Shown one piece after another: positions 26,593 through 35,597 of a stretch of 64,000 bases of DNA (the first letter of the stretch is position 1; each line of letters opens with the position of its first letter). The DNA is from RFSX01 sp964567435 (GTDB lineage Bacteria; Bacteroidota; Bacteroidia; Chitinophagales; Saprospiraceae): assembly GCA_964567435.1 (NCBI GenBank), contig CAZMMQ010000011.1, forward strand, positions 12,475 through 76,474. Reading direction: 5' to 3'. The position numbers and the translations under genes were made by a program. Under the pieces are notes generated by a model. The model was not told the origin of the DNA. It searched no databases and worked only from the letters and a program-made list of their open reading frames with translations.

Positions 26593-27822
26593 TCAAAACT
26601 GACTAGCTATTAGCAAATTGATATCTTGATATTTCATATTGAATCTCTTTGAGAGATATTGATTGGTGATGGCTCCCTTATAGGTATAGACACCACTTCT
26701 GATACTTTGACCTTCATATAGCAATCTTTCAAAAGAGCCATATTCCCCAGCTTTGATAAGAATTGGCGTAATGATATTGGACATAGCTGCAGAAGCAGTA
26801 CGTGGCACTTTGGATGCAATATTGGGCACCCCATAATGGATCACACCGTGGACGGTTCGGGTAGGGTTTTTATGGTCTGTGACTTCAGAAGTCTCTATAC
26901 AGCCTCCTTGATCTATACTCACATCTATGATCACTGATCCCGCTTTCATCTTAGAGACCATCTCTTCGGTAACGAGGATAGGTGATCTTCCAGTCTTTGA
27001 ATGTACTGCACCTATGACCACATCTGCACTGAGCAATTGATAACCAAGATAAACTGGATTAAATGTAGAAGTATGTAATTGCCTCCCGATGAGATTCTGT
27101 ATCCTCATCAGCTTAGTGATATCATTATCAAAAATCCGTACTGAAGCGCCTAATCCAAGAGCCGTCTTGGTCGCAAACTCTGCGACGACACCTGCTCCTA
27201 AGATCACCACTTTAGCAGGAGGTACTCCAGAGACTCCTCCTAACAATATCCCTCTACCACCCTTACCATAACTTAACAACTCAGCTGCAGTAAATACAGA
27301 GGCCATCCCGGCTATCTCACTCATTATCCTTACCAGTGGAAAGGAACCACTCTCACCTGCCAGATATTCCATAGCTATTGAGATGATTCTTTTTTTCTTC
27401 AGCTTCCGCAGAAAAGTCTCAGTCATCTTAGGCAGCATGATTGGAGAGATGAGTATGCTGCCTTCACCCATCATGTCTATTTCTTCTTCTGTAGGTGGTG
27501 ATGCTTTGACTACGACCATGCACTGGAGTACTCGCTCCTTGTCTGGAGTCAGCTCAGCCCCTGCTTCAGAATAATCATGGTCTGTAAAATAGGATCGATC
27601 TCCAGCTCCTTGCTCTACGATCACTTTGTGACCATGACCGATGAGTGCCCTCAAAGAATTAGGGACAATTGGAATTCTATTCTCATCACTGCTATCCTCC
27701 TTTGGCATTCCAATAGTAATGCTTTTGGACTTTTCACTCACTTCCAATACCTCTGCCTGAGTCTGATACTGTCCTTCTGTAAAGAACTCAGAGAAACTAA
27801 ACTTCCGATTATCTATAGACAT
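26593..27822 (-). CDS. ald: Alanine dehydrogenase
   Basis: A 409-residue NAD-dependent enzyme that interconverts L-alanine and pyruvate plus ammonia. After a ~35-residue N-terminal extension usual in Bacteroidota, the catalytic domain begins ITIGMPKEDSSDENRIPIVP with the conserved Arg and Lys region. The Rossmann glycines are VVILGAGVVAEFATKTALGLGA, and MKAGSVIIDVSIDQGGCIET plus VHGVIHYGVPNIASKVPRTAS are hallmark segments. The transhydrogenase alpha subunit shares this fold, but the length and absence of a PntAB partner favour alanine dehydrogenase. It sits alone between TsaE and the T9SS substrate, all on the minus strand. Confidence 0.9.
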   Translation of the reverse strand: MSIDNRKFSFSEFFTEGQYQTQAEVLEVSEKSKSITIGMPKEDSSDENRIPIVPNSLRALIGHGHKVIVEQGAGDRSYFTDHDYSEAGAELTPDKERVLQCMVVVKASPPTEEEIDMMGEGSILISPIMLPKMTETFLRKLKKKRIISIAMEYLAGESGSFPLVRIMSEIAGMASVFTAAELLSYGKGGRGILLGGVSGVPPAKVVILGAGVVAEFATKTALGLGASVRIFDNDITKLMRIQNLIGRQLHTSTFNPVYLGYQLLSADVVIGAVHSKTGRSPILVTEEMVSKMKAGSVIIDVSIDQGGCIETSEVTDHKNPTRTVHGVIHYGVPNIASKVPRTASAAMSNIITPILIKAGEYGSFERLLYEGQSIRSGVYTYKGAITNQYLSKRFNMKYQDINLLIASQF

Positions 27823-27930
27823 TTATTCCGCTTAGATCAATTATACAAGATAGTTAGAATACCCTGCATTTAATAATTTATTTTATGGTTATCGAGACAT
27901 ACTTATGAGGACTAAGACCCCAGCGCAATT

Positions 27931-28365
27931 CTATTCGTCTTCTTTGCATGTCAATACAATCTGACGATTGCCATCTTCTTGTAATGAGATATCTATAATG
28001 TGATAAGGCGATTCTATCCAATCAAGTATCAATCCAGGCCATTCTATATAACACCTATCACCGCTGTACATCATCTCTTCTATGCCTAGATCAAATGCTT
28101 CCTCTGTGGTCTGCAATCTGTACAAATCCATGTGATAGCAATGTCCTCCAGCAACCAAATATTTGTTAATTATGGCATAACTAGGGCTGCTGCCAAGGTC
28201 AGAACTGCCCATTTTAGTCAATAGAGCCTTGACAAGAGTAGTTTTGCCTGCACCCAGTTCTCCTCTCATCAAAACGACATTGTACCTTAACAAATCGAGG
28301 AGTTCGATAGCTGTAGAATGAAGATTTTTAAGATTTACATCCTTTATTATATGTTCTTTCCTCAT
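27931..28365 (-). CDS. tsaE: tRNA threonylcarbamoyladenosine biosynthesis ATPase TsaE
   Basis: A small P-loop ATPase that works with TsaB and TsaD to make t6A37 in ANN-decoding tRNAs. Walker A is GELGAGKTTLVKAL, YHMDLYRL is the Walker-B-like/switch region, and CYIEWPGLI near the C-terminus is typical. I start at the ATG 28365 (MRKEHIIKDVN), which leaves ~32 residues before the P-loop as in homologues; in-frame ATGs at 28383 and 28401 exist, but a -7 promoter-like element at 28399-28406 argues against the longest form. Length is then 144 residues, normal for the family. TsaB and TsaD are not in the window. Confidence 0.92.
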   Translation of the reverse strand: MRKEHIIKDVNLKNLHSTAIELLDLLRYNVVLMRGELGAGKTTLVKALLTKMGSSDLGSSPSYAIINKYLVAGGHCYHMDLYRLQTTEEAFDLGIEEMMYSGDRCYIEWPGLILDWIESPYHIIDISLQEDGNRQIVLTCKEDE

Positions 28366-28398
28366 TATTACCGTTATCGTCATGTATAATACTTCAAT

Positions 28399-28406
28399 CA
28401 AAGTTA
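28399..28406 (-). promoter_or_regulatory. -7-like element upstream of tsaE
   Basis: On the minus strand the octamer is TAACTTTG, an exact TAnnTTTG. No TTTG is seen 19-21 bp upstream, so the promoter is incomplete by consensus. Confidence 0.3.
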
Positions 28407-28506
28407 TTTATCTTTCACATATTCTATGCTACCCTTATACGTTGAAAATATTGACCTTTGGGCGGCCTAGCTATGCTGGATAGTGTAAGTCAGGGTATAA
28501 ATACAC

Positions 28507-29664
28507 ATGGAGATATATAAAAACAAGTCTATTTGGAAATGGCTACTCGGAGTGCTGGGATTCCTGATAGTCATCATCTCTATGATCTATGCGCAATACT
28601 TGGCCAGTAGTCTAGCAGAACGGGAGGTGCAATCTGTTAAATTATATAGAGACGCTATTGAAGTAGTCAATAATCCGAAAGGTGATGATTTGTTCTTAGT
28701 GAGTAGTGTTATTGACAGTTTTTCTAGTGTTCCCATTATAGTAGAAAATGAGAAAGGTAGTTTGCAGGGATTTAACTATTTCTCGGATGGAAAGGAGATT
28801 AATGACCAGGAATTTTTGGAGAAAAGGAAAGCACAGATTTTGAAGAATGGCTATCCTCCCATAAAGGGCAGCGGCTATGCTACCTGGATATACTATGAAA
28901 ATTCTAAACTATTCGGACGTATCTCTTTTTTCCCTTTTGCTCAGATATTACTCATATCAACTTTTGTTCTATTTGGCTACTATGTCTTCTCTACCTCAAG
29001 GAAGGCTGAGCAGAATAGAGTATGGGCTGGCATGGCCAAAGAGACCGCTCACCAATTAGGTACACCCATATCCGCCATCTTAGGATGGATTGCACACCTT
29101 AAAGAATCCGCATCTAATGATCCAGATCAGATGGAAGTGATTGGAGAATTGCGCAATGACGTCACCAGACTGGAATTAATTGCCGATCGATTCTCCAAGA
29201 TTGGTTCTAAACCTGAGTTGAAGGAAACTGATTTAGTGGATAAGTTATTGAGCAATAAAGAATATATGGAAAGAAGAGCTCCATCTAAAGTCAATTTTGT
29301 CTTTCCTTATAGGACCCAGTCTCCAGTCAATGTTCAGATCAACTCACACTTGTTTGATTGGGTTATCGAAAACTTATTGCGCAATGCACTTGATTCCATG
29401 GAAGGAAAAGGGCATATTATAGTCGATATTGCTCAGCATAAAACTTTTGTGGAGATTGATATTTCAGATACTGGCAAAGGCATACCAGCTAATAAGCAAA
29501 AAAAAATCTTCGAACCAGGATTTACAACTAAAAAAAGAGGATGGGGACTTGGACTATCTCTTGCAAAAAGAATTATAGAACAATATCATAAAGGAAAAAT
29601 ATTCGTGAAACATTCGAAAATAAATGAAGGGACGACATTTTCTATACAGCTACCTTCTGTGTAG
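28507..29664 (+). CDS. Membrane sensor histidine kinase, orphan
   Basis: A 385-residue kinase. Two TM segments (about 12-33 and 146-167) flank an extracytoplasmic sensor of ~110 residues. There is no clear HAMP; the dimerisation H-box ETAHQLGTPISAILGW follows directly with the phospho-acceptor His. The HATPase_c domain has the N-box ENLLRNALDSM, the G1 box DTGKGIP, an F-box FEPGFTTKKRGWGLGLSLAKRII and a final GTTFSIQLP. No response regulator is next to it. Its 3' end overlaps the following TonB receptor by 41 nt, which implies co-expression and possibly a signal connected to that receptor's substrate. Confidence 0.9.
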   Translation: MEIYKNKSIWKWLLGVLGFLIVIISMIYAQYLASSLAEREVQSVKLYRDAIEVVNNPKGDDLFLVSSVIDSFSSVPIIVENEKGSLQGFNYFSDGKEINDQEFLEKRKAQILKNGYPPIKGSGYATWIYYENSKLFGRISFFPFAQILLISTFVLFGYYVFSTSRKAEQNRVWAGMAKETAHQLGTPISAILGWIAHLKESASNDPDQMEVIGELRNDVTRLELIADRFSKIGSKPELKETDLVDKLLSNKEYMERRAPSKVNFVFPYRTQSPVNVQINSHLFDWVIENLLRNALDSMEGKGHIIVDIAQHKTFVEIDISDTGKGIPANKQKKIFEPGFTTKKRGWGLGLSLAKRIIEQYHKGKIFVKHSKINEGTTFSIQLPSV

Positions 29665-32044
29665 TCTTCTAGCAGGCACTTTGTCTGCTCAATCCATTGA
29701 GGTAGTGGATGAAAACCAAAGACCACTTATAGGTGTCCATGTCTATGGCAGTAAGGGGGCTGGTATTAGTGATATAGATGGGGTTTGTCCAGTCCATTGG
29801 TCATCAGTGGGGGACACCTTGGCTTTGGATTATTTGGGATATATGGACCTTATAATCATAGCTCCTGGTCGTGATGAAACATTGCTAGTGGAGATGGTAC
29901 CTGATAATGAAGTAATAGATGAAGTGATTATTGTAGGGCGATTGGATGCTCGTGATATAGATCTCCCCTACGCTATCAATCGCATTAAAAGTGATGAGAT
30001 ATTCAAACATAATATTCAAAATAGTGCAGATGCCTTAGAATTAGGATCTGCAGCCTATGTGCAGAGGAGTCAGCTTGGAGGAGGTAGCCCTGTGCTAAGA
30101 GGTTTTGAAGCTAACAAAGTACTCATAGTCGTGGATGGTGTTAGATTGAATAATGCCATTTACAGAAATGGTCACCTCCAAAATGCCATCACAATTGATC
30201 CTGCTATACTAGAGCAAGTGGAGGTTATCTACGGTGCAGGAAGTTTGATATATGGTAGTGAAGCCTTGGGTGGCGTCATTCATTATAGGACCAAATCACC
30301 CTTACTAGCTTTTTCACAAGAGCGAGATGGTCGGCATGAGATTAATGCGAATCTAAGATACAATTCTGCAGATCAGGAAAGGGCCTATCATCTGGATCAT
30401 ACTTATTCAAGAAGACGGTTTGGGGTATTGACCAGTTTTAGTAGTTCTTCAAGAGGTGATCTAAGATCTGGTCGTCAGCGATCTGATGCCTATCCTGATT
30501 TTGGACGTCGATCATTCTTTGTAAGGCCGGCTCCTGTACTAGGACAGGCTGATGAAATAGTCACTAATGAAGATGATGCCATACAAGTAGGTACAGGTTA
30601 CACCCAATGGGATTTTACTCAGAAATATGTATTTGACTTCAATACCGAATGGCGTACGACTCTAAATCTACAATACTCTACTAGTAATGACATACCCAGA
30701 TATGATAACCTTATTGAAGTTCGTAATGGGCAACCAAGATTTGCGGAGTGGTTTTATGGACCTCAAGACAGATTACTCATTTCTCCTAGAATAGATTGGA
30801 AAACCCAGAAGCCATTATTTGACAAAGTCACTCTGATCGCTTCTTACCAAAATATAGAAGAAAGTCGTATCACTCGTGCCTTTGGGCAAGTCATCAGAGA
30901 ATCCCAAATAGAAGATGTAGATGTCTTTGGTGTCACCCTGGATTTCAATAAGCGATTATCTCCAAATCAGAAATTGGCCTATGGTGCAGACTTACATTAT
31001 AATGATGTCAATTCTACTGCTTTTGGTGAGATTTCTGAAGCGATCGCCCCTATTCTTACCCGATATCCGAGTGCTGGCAGTCAATTGACCAATTACGGGG
31101 TATTTGCTCAACACAACTGGCAAAATATAGATTCGAGTATTGTATGGATTAATGGCCTTAGATGGTCAGGGCAAAGAACGTCATTACTCTTTAGTCGTGA
31201 CGATCCTATCATATGGCCAGAACATTTTTATGATGGCATCACTAACCCAAGTAGTGCCGTTGTGGGTATATCAGGATTGAATATTAAGTCAGGACCTTAT
31301 GTTGCTAAATTGTCTACGGGCACTGCTTTCCGATCACCAAATGTAGATGACCTAGCTAAAATCAGGGTCAATGGAGATGAAATCACAGTCCCCAATCCTG
31401 ATTTGGCTCCAGAAAGGGTCTGGAATAATGAAATAACTATTGGGTATAAATCTCCACATATAACCATAGGTCTTACGGGATTTTATACCCGTCTGAGTAA
31501 TGCCATTGTGCGGGATGACTTTACACTACCCGATGGCAGTCCCACATTCTACAATGGAATAGACACCCTTGCTGTTACTGCCAATATCAATGCAGAGAGT
31601 GGACGTGTAAGAGGACTATCGGCGCAACTCAAGACCAGGTATAAACATTTTGGTTTGGATGCTGGTTTTAATGTCCAGAGTGGTTTGGCCCGCAATCTCG
31701 AAGGTAATGAAACACCATTAGGTCATATACCACCTATATATGGACATACTAAGCTCACCTACGATAAAGGCAGATTATCTCTCTTTCTGCGCCATAGATA
31801 TAATGGATGGAAACGAATAGAAGATTTTGGTGGTAGTGTGGACAATCCTGACTTGGCAACGCCAGATGGATCTCCTTCTTGGCATATATTTGGATTAGGA
31901 GGTAGTTTTCACTTACCATATAATCTAACCCTAAACCTTGCCTTTGAAAACATTGCAGATCTACATTATAGACCATTTGCCTCAGGTGTCAGTGGTGCTG
32001 GACGACATATAGTTGTAGGAATTCGATATGGGGGAAGCTTCTAA
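29624..32044 (+). CDS. TonB-dependent receptor, haem/haemoglobin-type
   Basis: An 806-residue outer-membrane transporter. The ATG at 29624, inside the kinase gene, gives MKGRHFLYSYLLCSLLAGTL and a cut near SAQ, a good signal peptide, so the 41-nt overlap is probably real. A carboxypeptidase-regulatory-like domain (about 25-100) precedes a plug with QLGGGSPVLRGFEANKVLIV and VDGVRLNNAIYRNGHLQN, the pattern of haemoglobin/transferrin/lactoferrin-type receptors, then YGAGSLIYGSEALGGVIHY. The C-terminal barrel ends in HIVVGIRYGGSF with a terminal Phe. It would take up haem or another iron source with TonB energy; the ligand is inferred from plug motifs only. Confidence 0.9.
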   Translation: MKGRHFLYSYLLCSLLAGTLSAQSIEVVDENQRPLIGVHVYGSKGAGISDIDGVCPVHWSSVGDTLALDYLGYMDLIIIAPGRDETLLVEMVPDNEVIDEVIIVGRLDARDIDLPYAINRIKSDEIFKHNIQNSADALELGSAAYVQRSQLGGGSPVLRGFEANKVLIVVDGVRLNNAIYRNGHLQNAITIDPAILEQVEVIYGAGSLIYGSEALGGVIHYRTKSPLLAFSQERDGRHEINANLRYNSADQERAYHLDHTYSRRRFGVLTSFSSSSRGDLRSGRQRSDAYPDFGRRSFFVRPAPVLGQADEIVTNEDDAIQVGTGYTQWDFTQKYVFDFNTEWRTTLNLQYSTSNDIPRYDNLIEVRNGQPRFAEWFYGPQDRLLISPRIDWKTQKPLFDKVTLIASYQNIEESRITRAFGQVIRESQIEDVDVFGVTLDFNKRLSPNQKLAYGADLHYNDVNSTAFGEISEAIAPILTRYPSAGSQLTNYGVFAQHNWQNIDSSIVWINGLRWSGQRTSLLFSRDDPIIWPEHFYDGITNPSSAVVGISGLNIKSGPYVAKLSTGTAFRSPNVDDLAKIRVNGDEITVPNPDLAPERVWNNEITIGYKSPHITIGLTGFYTRLSNAIVRDDFTLPDGSPTFYNGIDTLAVTANINAESGRVRGLSAQLKTRYKHFGLDAGFNVQSGLARNLEGNETPLGHIPPIYGHTKLTYDKGRLSLFLRHRYNGWKRIEDFGGSVDNPDLATPDGSPSWHIFGLGGSFHLPYNLTLNLAFENIADLHYRPFASGVSGAGRHIVVGIRYGGSF

Positions 32045-32158
32045 ATGATATGTATATCATACCTAATACATTGCAGTTTACACATAACGCATTATGCTTA
32101 TATGACATCTTCTAGCCTTAATCTTACGTTAAATAAAGTATAATTCGATTCCAAAGGC

Positions 32159-32166
32159 TACTTTTG
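32159..32166 (+). promoter_or_regulatory. -7-like element upstream of ompH
   Basis: TACTTTTG is an exact TAnnTTTG about 70 bp before the ATG at 32235. A -33 TTTG at the expected distance is not evident. Confidence 0.35.
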
Positions 32167-32234
32167 CAGCGATTTTTCCGTCAATGTTAACGTGAAGAAT
32201 ATTAATATTACCCAAGAATAATAAGATTACAGAC

Positions 32235-32744
32235 ATGAATAAAATTCTTAAATCACTTCTAATTGGATTGGCACTTATGGCCGTCAGTTCATTACATGCG
32301 CAGAAATTTGGATACATCAACTCTGCTGAATTATTAGCTGAAGTACCTGCTGTAAAAGCTGCTGATAGCGAACTAGAAACTTACCAAGCCCAACTTGTTA
32401 AATCAGGTGAGGATATGGTCAAAAAACTAGAAACAAAATTCCAAGCATACTCAAAGGAAGCTCAGGAAGGACTTCTTTCTCAAGTACAAATGCAAAAGAA
32501 AGAAGAAGAACTAGCTGCTGAGCAACAAAAAATTCAAAAGTATGAAGTGGAAGTGCAAAACAAGATCCTTGTCAAAAGAGAGGAATTGTATAAGCCTATC
32601 CTTGATAAGGTCAAATCAGCGATAGAGGATGTAGGAAAAGAAAATGGGTATACAATGATATTTGACACAAGTACAGGTACTATCCTTCATGCTAATGATG
32701 GAGACAATGTGATGTCACTTGTGAAAACAAAAATGGGTATGTAA
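32235..32744 (+). CDS. OmpH/Skp-family periplasmic chaperone
   Basis: A 169-residue periplasmic protein. The signal peptide is MNKILKSLLIGLALMAVSSLHAQ, followed by KFGYINSAELLAEVPAVKAA, the typical Skp start. The middle (about 50-125) is a long helical pair rich in Lys, Glu and Gln (QMQKKEEELAAEQQKIQKYE) forming the chaperone tentacles, and the C-terminal strand region has GYTMIFDTSTGTILHAN. Trimeric Skp holds unfolded outer-membrane proteins in transit to BamA. In many Bacteroidota ompH lies next to bamA, but not here. A terminator follows at 32767. Confidence 0.93.
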   Translation: MNKILKSLLIGLALMAVSSLHAQKFGYINSAELLAEVPAVKAADSELETYQAQLVKSGEDMVKKLETKFQAYSKEAQEGLLSQVQMQKKEEELAAEQQKIQKYEVEVQNKILVKREELYKPILDKVKSAIEDVGKENGYTMIFDTSTGTILHANDGDNVMSLVKTKMGM

Positions 32745-32766
32745 GATATACTCAGTTATAAAATGC

Positions 32767-32805
32767 AATGGTCGTCAATTTAATTAATTGACGACCATTT
32801 TTTTT
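32767..32805 (+). terminator. Intrinsic terminator after ompH
   Basis: A perfect 14-bp stem (AATGGTCGTCAATT / AATTGACGACCATT, 32767-32780 and 32786-32799) with a 5-nt loop and a T-run to 32805. Confidence 0.9.
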
Positions 32806-32809
32806 GGTA

Positions 32810-33040
32810 TGTGGTGTTGTTGGTTTATACTCTAATTTCTTTTCTAGGCTTCTAATAAATTCCATTAAAAATTAGGATCTATATCAGAAATTTTTCTGAA
32901 CAAGAGTTCAGCGAGTTCTTTATCGAACCAATATTTTAATTTCTATTGAGGGCCATAATTTATAATTGGCTGAGTAGCTGACACCATAGCAGGTTTGTTG
33001 GCATGTATTTGCTTCTAGCAATTTTGCTTTGTATCTGTTC
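32810..33040. other. Intergenic, no gene seen
   Basis: AT-rich DNA between the ompH terminator and the convergent ATP-grasp gene. There is a short inverted repeat CTGAAC-AAGA-GTTCAG near 32897-32912 with no T-run. No ORF, tRNA or repeat was recognised. Confidence 0.4.
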
Positions 33041-34087
33041 TTAATAAGCCTCTTTCAATGATCTCACCACCTTAAAGTGCTCACGAAATTTCGTAAGTCC
33101 TTCTCTGAGTGATAGAGGACGAATGCCTCTACTTAAGTTATACTTACAGACTTGGTACATCCTTTTAAAGTGATAGTACTGTGTCTTCCAAGCATAAAGG
33201 ATCGAGTACTTAGGATCGTAAATGTGTGCCGGTTCGCTAAAAGCACCGTTAATTTCTAGCACTTTAAAATCACTATGTATTTGATTGTCCACCGCGTGAG
33301 AGTATTTAAGGTCTACTCTTCCATAATAGACACCTGACAATTGTGATAGTAATGACTTGATCTTCTGTTTGAGGTCATCATTATTAAATTCTTGACCATC
33401 CAAAAAAGTCGTACCTAGAGAATGATTGCCTATCTTTTCCACTTCATACAATTCTCCCTCATTTAAAACCCGACTAAGTTCATTGGCCTTCCCTACCTCA
33501 AGTCTTTTATATTGCATAGCATATCTCGGAATATCTAACATTAACTCTCCTATCGTCTTGACGCCATCTCCTCTAACAGAAATGAATGCTTTCTTTACTA
33601 TACTCGTTATATCATAATCTCCAGTTGCTGGATTCTTGATAAAAAATACACCTAGCTCATTATCATAATCTATAAATTCCTGTATAAGATATGTCGACTG
33701 AATATCCTGCAGAAAATCGGCTAACGCTTCTTTAGAATAAAGCACTTTGAGCCCAGTGCCCCTCAATCCCAAATTGGGTTTAACTAATACAGGATAGCTG
33801 AGTTGATTGTCAGTCATCCAGCTCCATAATCCATTGATATCCTGATCAACTCCCATTATATATGTGGCGGGTACAGATTCAGAAGGTAATCGATTATAAA
33901 TTTCATCCTTTGGTGCCAAAAATGCACCTCCATTTGTCATGTCAGGGTTGACTGAAGTAAAGTAGAAAATAGATCTAAGCCGAATGCTGTATCCCAAGTA
34001 TAGAAAGAAAAAAGGAAAATAAACCACCCAAATGGGCCAATACTCCCAATGTCGGAACTTGTGCCATATGATGCCTAGATTTCTCAT
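33041..34087 (-). CDS. ATP-grasp ligase-like protein
   Basis: A 348-residue protein with a D-Ala-D-Ala-ligase/carboxylate-amine-ligase type ATP-grasp core. After an amphipathic and hydrophobic N-terminus (YWPIWVVYFPFFFLYLGYSI) that suggests membrane association come YPVLVKPNLGLRGTGLKV (the first ATP-binding Lys and glycine loop), YLIQEFIDYDNELGVFF (adenine-contact Glu) and DFKVLEINGAFSEPAHIYDP (Mg-binding Glu-x-Asn). Family members join a carboxylate to an amine via acyl phosphate; the substrates are unknown. It ends a six-gene minus-strand operon and overlaps the NRDE gene by 4 nt (ATGA). Confidence 0.85.
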   Translation of the reverse strand: MRNLGIIWHKFRHWEYWPIWVVYFPFFFLYLGYSIRLRSIFYFTSVNPDMTNGGAFLAPKDEIYNRLPSESVPATYIMGVDQDINGLWSWMTDNQLSYPVLVKPNLGLRGTGLKVLYSKEALADFLQDIQSTYLIQEFIDYDNELGVFFIKNPATGDYDITSIVKKAFISVRGDGVKTIGELMLDIPRYAMQYKRLEVGKANELSRVLNEGELYEVEKIGNHSLGTTFLDGQEFNNDDLKQKIKSLLSQLSGVYYGRVDLKYSHAVDNQIHSDFKVLEINGAFSEPAHIYDPKYSILYAWKTQYYHFKRMYQVCKYNLSRGIRPLSLREGLTKFREHFKVVRSLKEAY

Positions 34088-34746
34088 GCCATCATTCTCA
34101 AATCTTTACTGACCATAGATGTTTGCGTTTCACTCATCTGGATGGTAGAAATACTGACTGTTCTAATTTGCGGAATAAGGAATCCTTGTGTATTGTCTTC
34201 ATAATAATAGCTATTATGAAAATCAAAAACGTCCTTCCCTGTAACCTCAGATAACGACATAAATGTGTCTCTAATCCCTTTATAATAATCCCTTTGGTAT
34301 AGAGTAGTAGACATCCATAGGTGTCTGATAGTTGGATCTAATTCAGTTGTTGTTTTAGTCTGGCCATCCCATACATTTTCGACCAGTAACCTGTTGCTCG
34401 AATAATAAATAAGGGTAAATGGTTCTATATTATCTAAGTTGATAGCAGACCACTGTTCTTGAGGATTATCTGAAGAAAACAACTCCAAGAAAATTAATCC
34501 ACGACTTTTTCTATAGGGCGGCTTACGTCGATGCTTCTCGAATCCACCATTCAGCAGAACCATGGCATTTTGCTTATCATCATGTGCTATCCAAGTACCG
34601 CCTGCCACATCCTTTGGGTATGTCAATCTGTGTAGATTGTGTTCGTACGTCTGTATAGGTTTTGGCTCTTGCCGTTGGATACTCTCATCTCTGTTTGATG
34701 TGATAAGAATATGGTCATCCAAGGGTACAAATGAAACAAGACACAT
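34084..34746 (-). CDS. NRDE (TANGO2-like) family protein
   Basis: A 220-residue protein opening MCLVSFVP with NRDES at about 18-22, the signature of the NRDE/TANGO2 superfamily, whose N-terminal Cys is conserved. GGTWIAHDDKQNAMVLLNGG continues the family pattern. TANGO2 has been linked to haem trafficking and to lipid/CoA metabolism in animals; bacterial roles are unsettled. The gene overlaps the ATP-grasp gene by 4 nt and begins 2 bp after the DinB-like gene, so it is firmly inside the operon. Confidence 0.88.
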   Translation of the reverse strand: MCLVSFVPLDDHILITSNRDESIQRQEPKPIQTYEHNLHRLTYPKDVAGGTWIAHDDKQNAMVLLNGGFEKHRRKPPYRKSRGLIFLELFSSDNPQEQWSAINLDNIEPFTLIYYSSNRLLVENVWDGQTKTTTELDPTIRHLWMSTTLYQRDYYKGIRDTFMSLSEVTGKDVFDFHNSYYYEDNTQGFLIPQIRTVSISTIQMSETQTSMVSKDLRMMA

Positions 34747-34748
34747 AT

Positions 34749-35189
34749 CTATTTGCTATAGTTAATAGTAGATCTGGCATAGCCAAAATGTTCATGCAAT
34801 TCTACACAAGACAGGTTCTTAATTATAGGTTTGATGATGGCTTTATGATGTACAATATGTTCTAGTTGATATAGTAATTCTCTGTTATAGGAAGTCTGGA
34901 ATGGTTGGTCATATGATCTTAACATCAATGGTTTATCCTCTTTCTTGTAGTTCGCCAGTAAATAGTTAATCTTTTTAGTGGCGAATGCCAGATCAGTCTC
35001 TATTCTTATATCTCTCGCTCTAAGAGAATAATCTATTTCTGCAGCATCGTAGTCATTTATCAAAAGTGTAAATATCTCTACCATATGCCTTAAATGTTGG
35101 CCTATAGAAGCACCACTATCTGCACAGACTCGTGCAAAAGAAGACTGATCTAAACTCTCTAGTAGAGACTTTAGTTCTGAAAGCTGCAT
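34749..35189 (-). CDS. DinB/YfiT-like putative metal-binding four-helix protein
   Basis: A small helical protein of about 146 residues. The frame is open up to 35324, but this would overlap the preceding gene by 110 bp; ATG 35189 (MQLSELKSLLESLDQSSF) lies 25 bp after that gene's stop and is the better start. Residues SIGQHLRHMVEIFTLL and LYQLEHIVHHKAIIKP place His residues where DinB/YfiT-fold proteins bind a divalent metal. Such proteins act as thiol transferases or as DNA-damage-induced proteins; no reaction is assigned. It is the fourth gene of the operon that starts at 37923. Confidence 0.75.
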   Translation of the reverse strand: MQLSELKSLLESLDQSSFARVCADSGASIGQHLRHMVEIFTLLINDYDAAEIDYSLRARDIRIETDLAFATKKINYLLANYKKEDKPLMLRSYDQPFQTSYNRELLYQLEHIVHHKAIIKPIIKNLSCVELHEHFGYARSTINYSK

Positions 35190-35214
35190 GTCGATTTCAG
35201 AAAAGAGATCAATT

Positions 35215-35595
35215 TTAGGATGTAAATCGATAGATAAAGTAATTAAGAATGAATAAAGTACTAAATATACCAAACGAAATGTAACACATGGGTATTCCTG
35301 AGGATGTTTTAGGACATTCTGCAAATCCTACTAGTTGCCCTAAAGAACCATAGCTGGCAATCACTAAGGCTGGCAGCACGCCTAAGTAAAACATTAATCG
35401 CCATTTACCGTTTGGAATATTTATACCAATAGTTACTAATAAGAGGCAAACCAAGATGATATAACAAGCAGGAATACCTACAATCCTAGGACATATATCA
35501 CCATTTAGATATTCTGTCTTTACGAGAGGAATTATACCAATATAGGTAGCTAATAGTACAATTACTATCATTATTCTAAGTACCCAAACTAACAT
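35215..35595 (-). CDS. Four-TM protein with two CP-GIP-CY motifs
   Basis: A 126-residue inner-membrane protein with four predicted helices. I do not know the family. It holds two copies of one motif: CPRIVGIPACYI at 35-46 and CPKTSSGIPMCYI at 94-106, each just before a TM segment. Four Cys placed as two pairs at what would be the same membrane face suggest a redox or metal site, formally like VKOR/DsbB-type proteins, but no CxxC is present and I do not claim homology. It starts 2 bp after the ASPIC/FG-GAP gene ends and is followed by the DinB-like gene. Confidence 0.78.
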   Translation of the reverse strand: MLVWVLRIMIVIVLLATYIGIIPLVKTEYLNGDICPRIVGIPACYIILVCLLLVTIGINIPNGKWRLMFYLGVLPALVIASYGSLGQLVGFAECPKTSSGIPMCYISFGIFSTLFILNYFIYRFTS

Positions 35596-35597
35596 TC

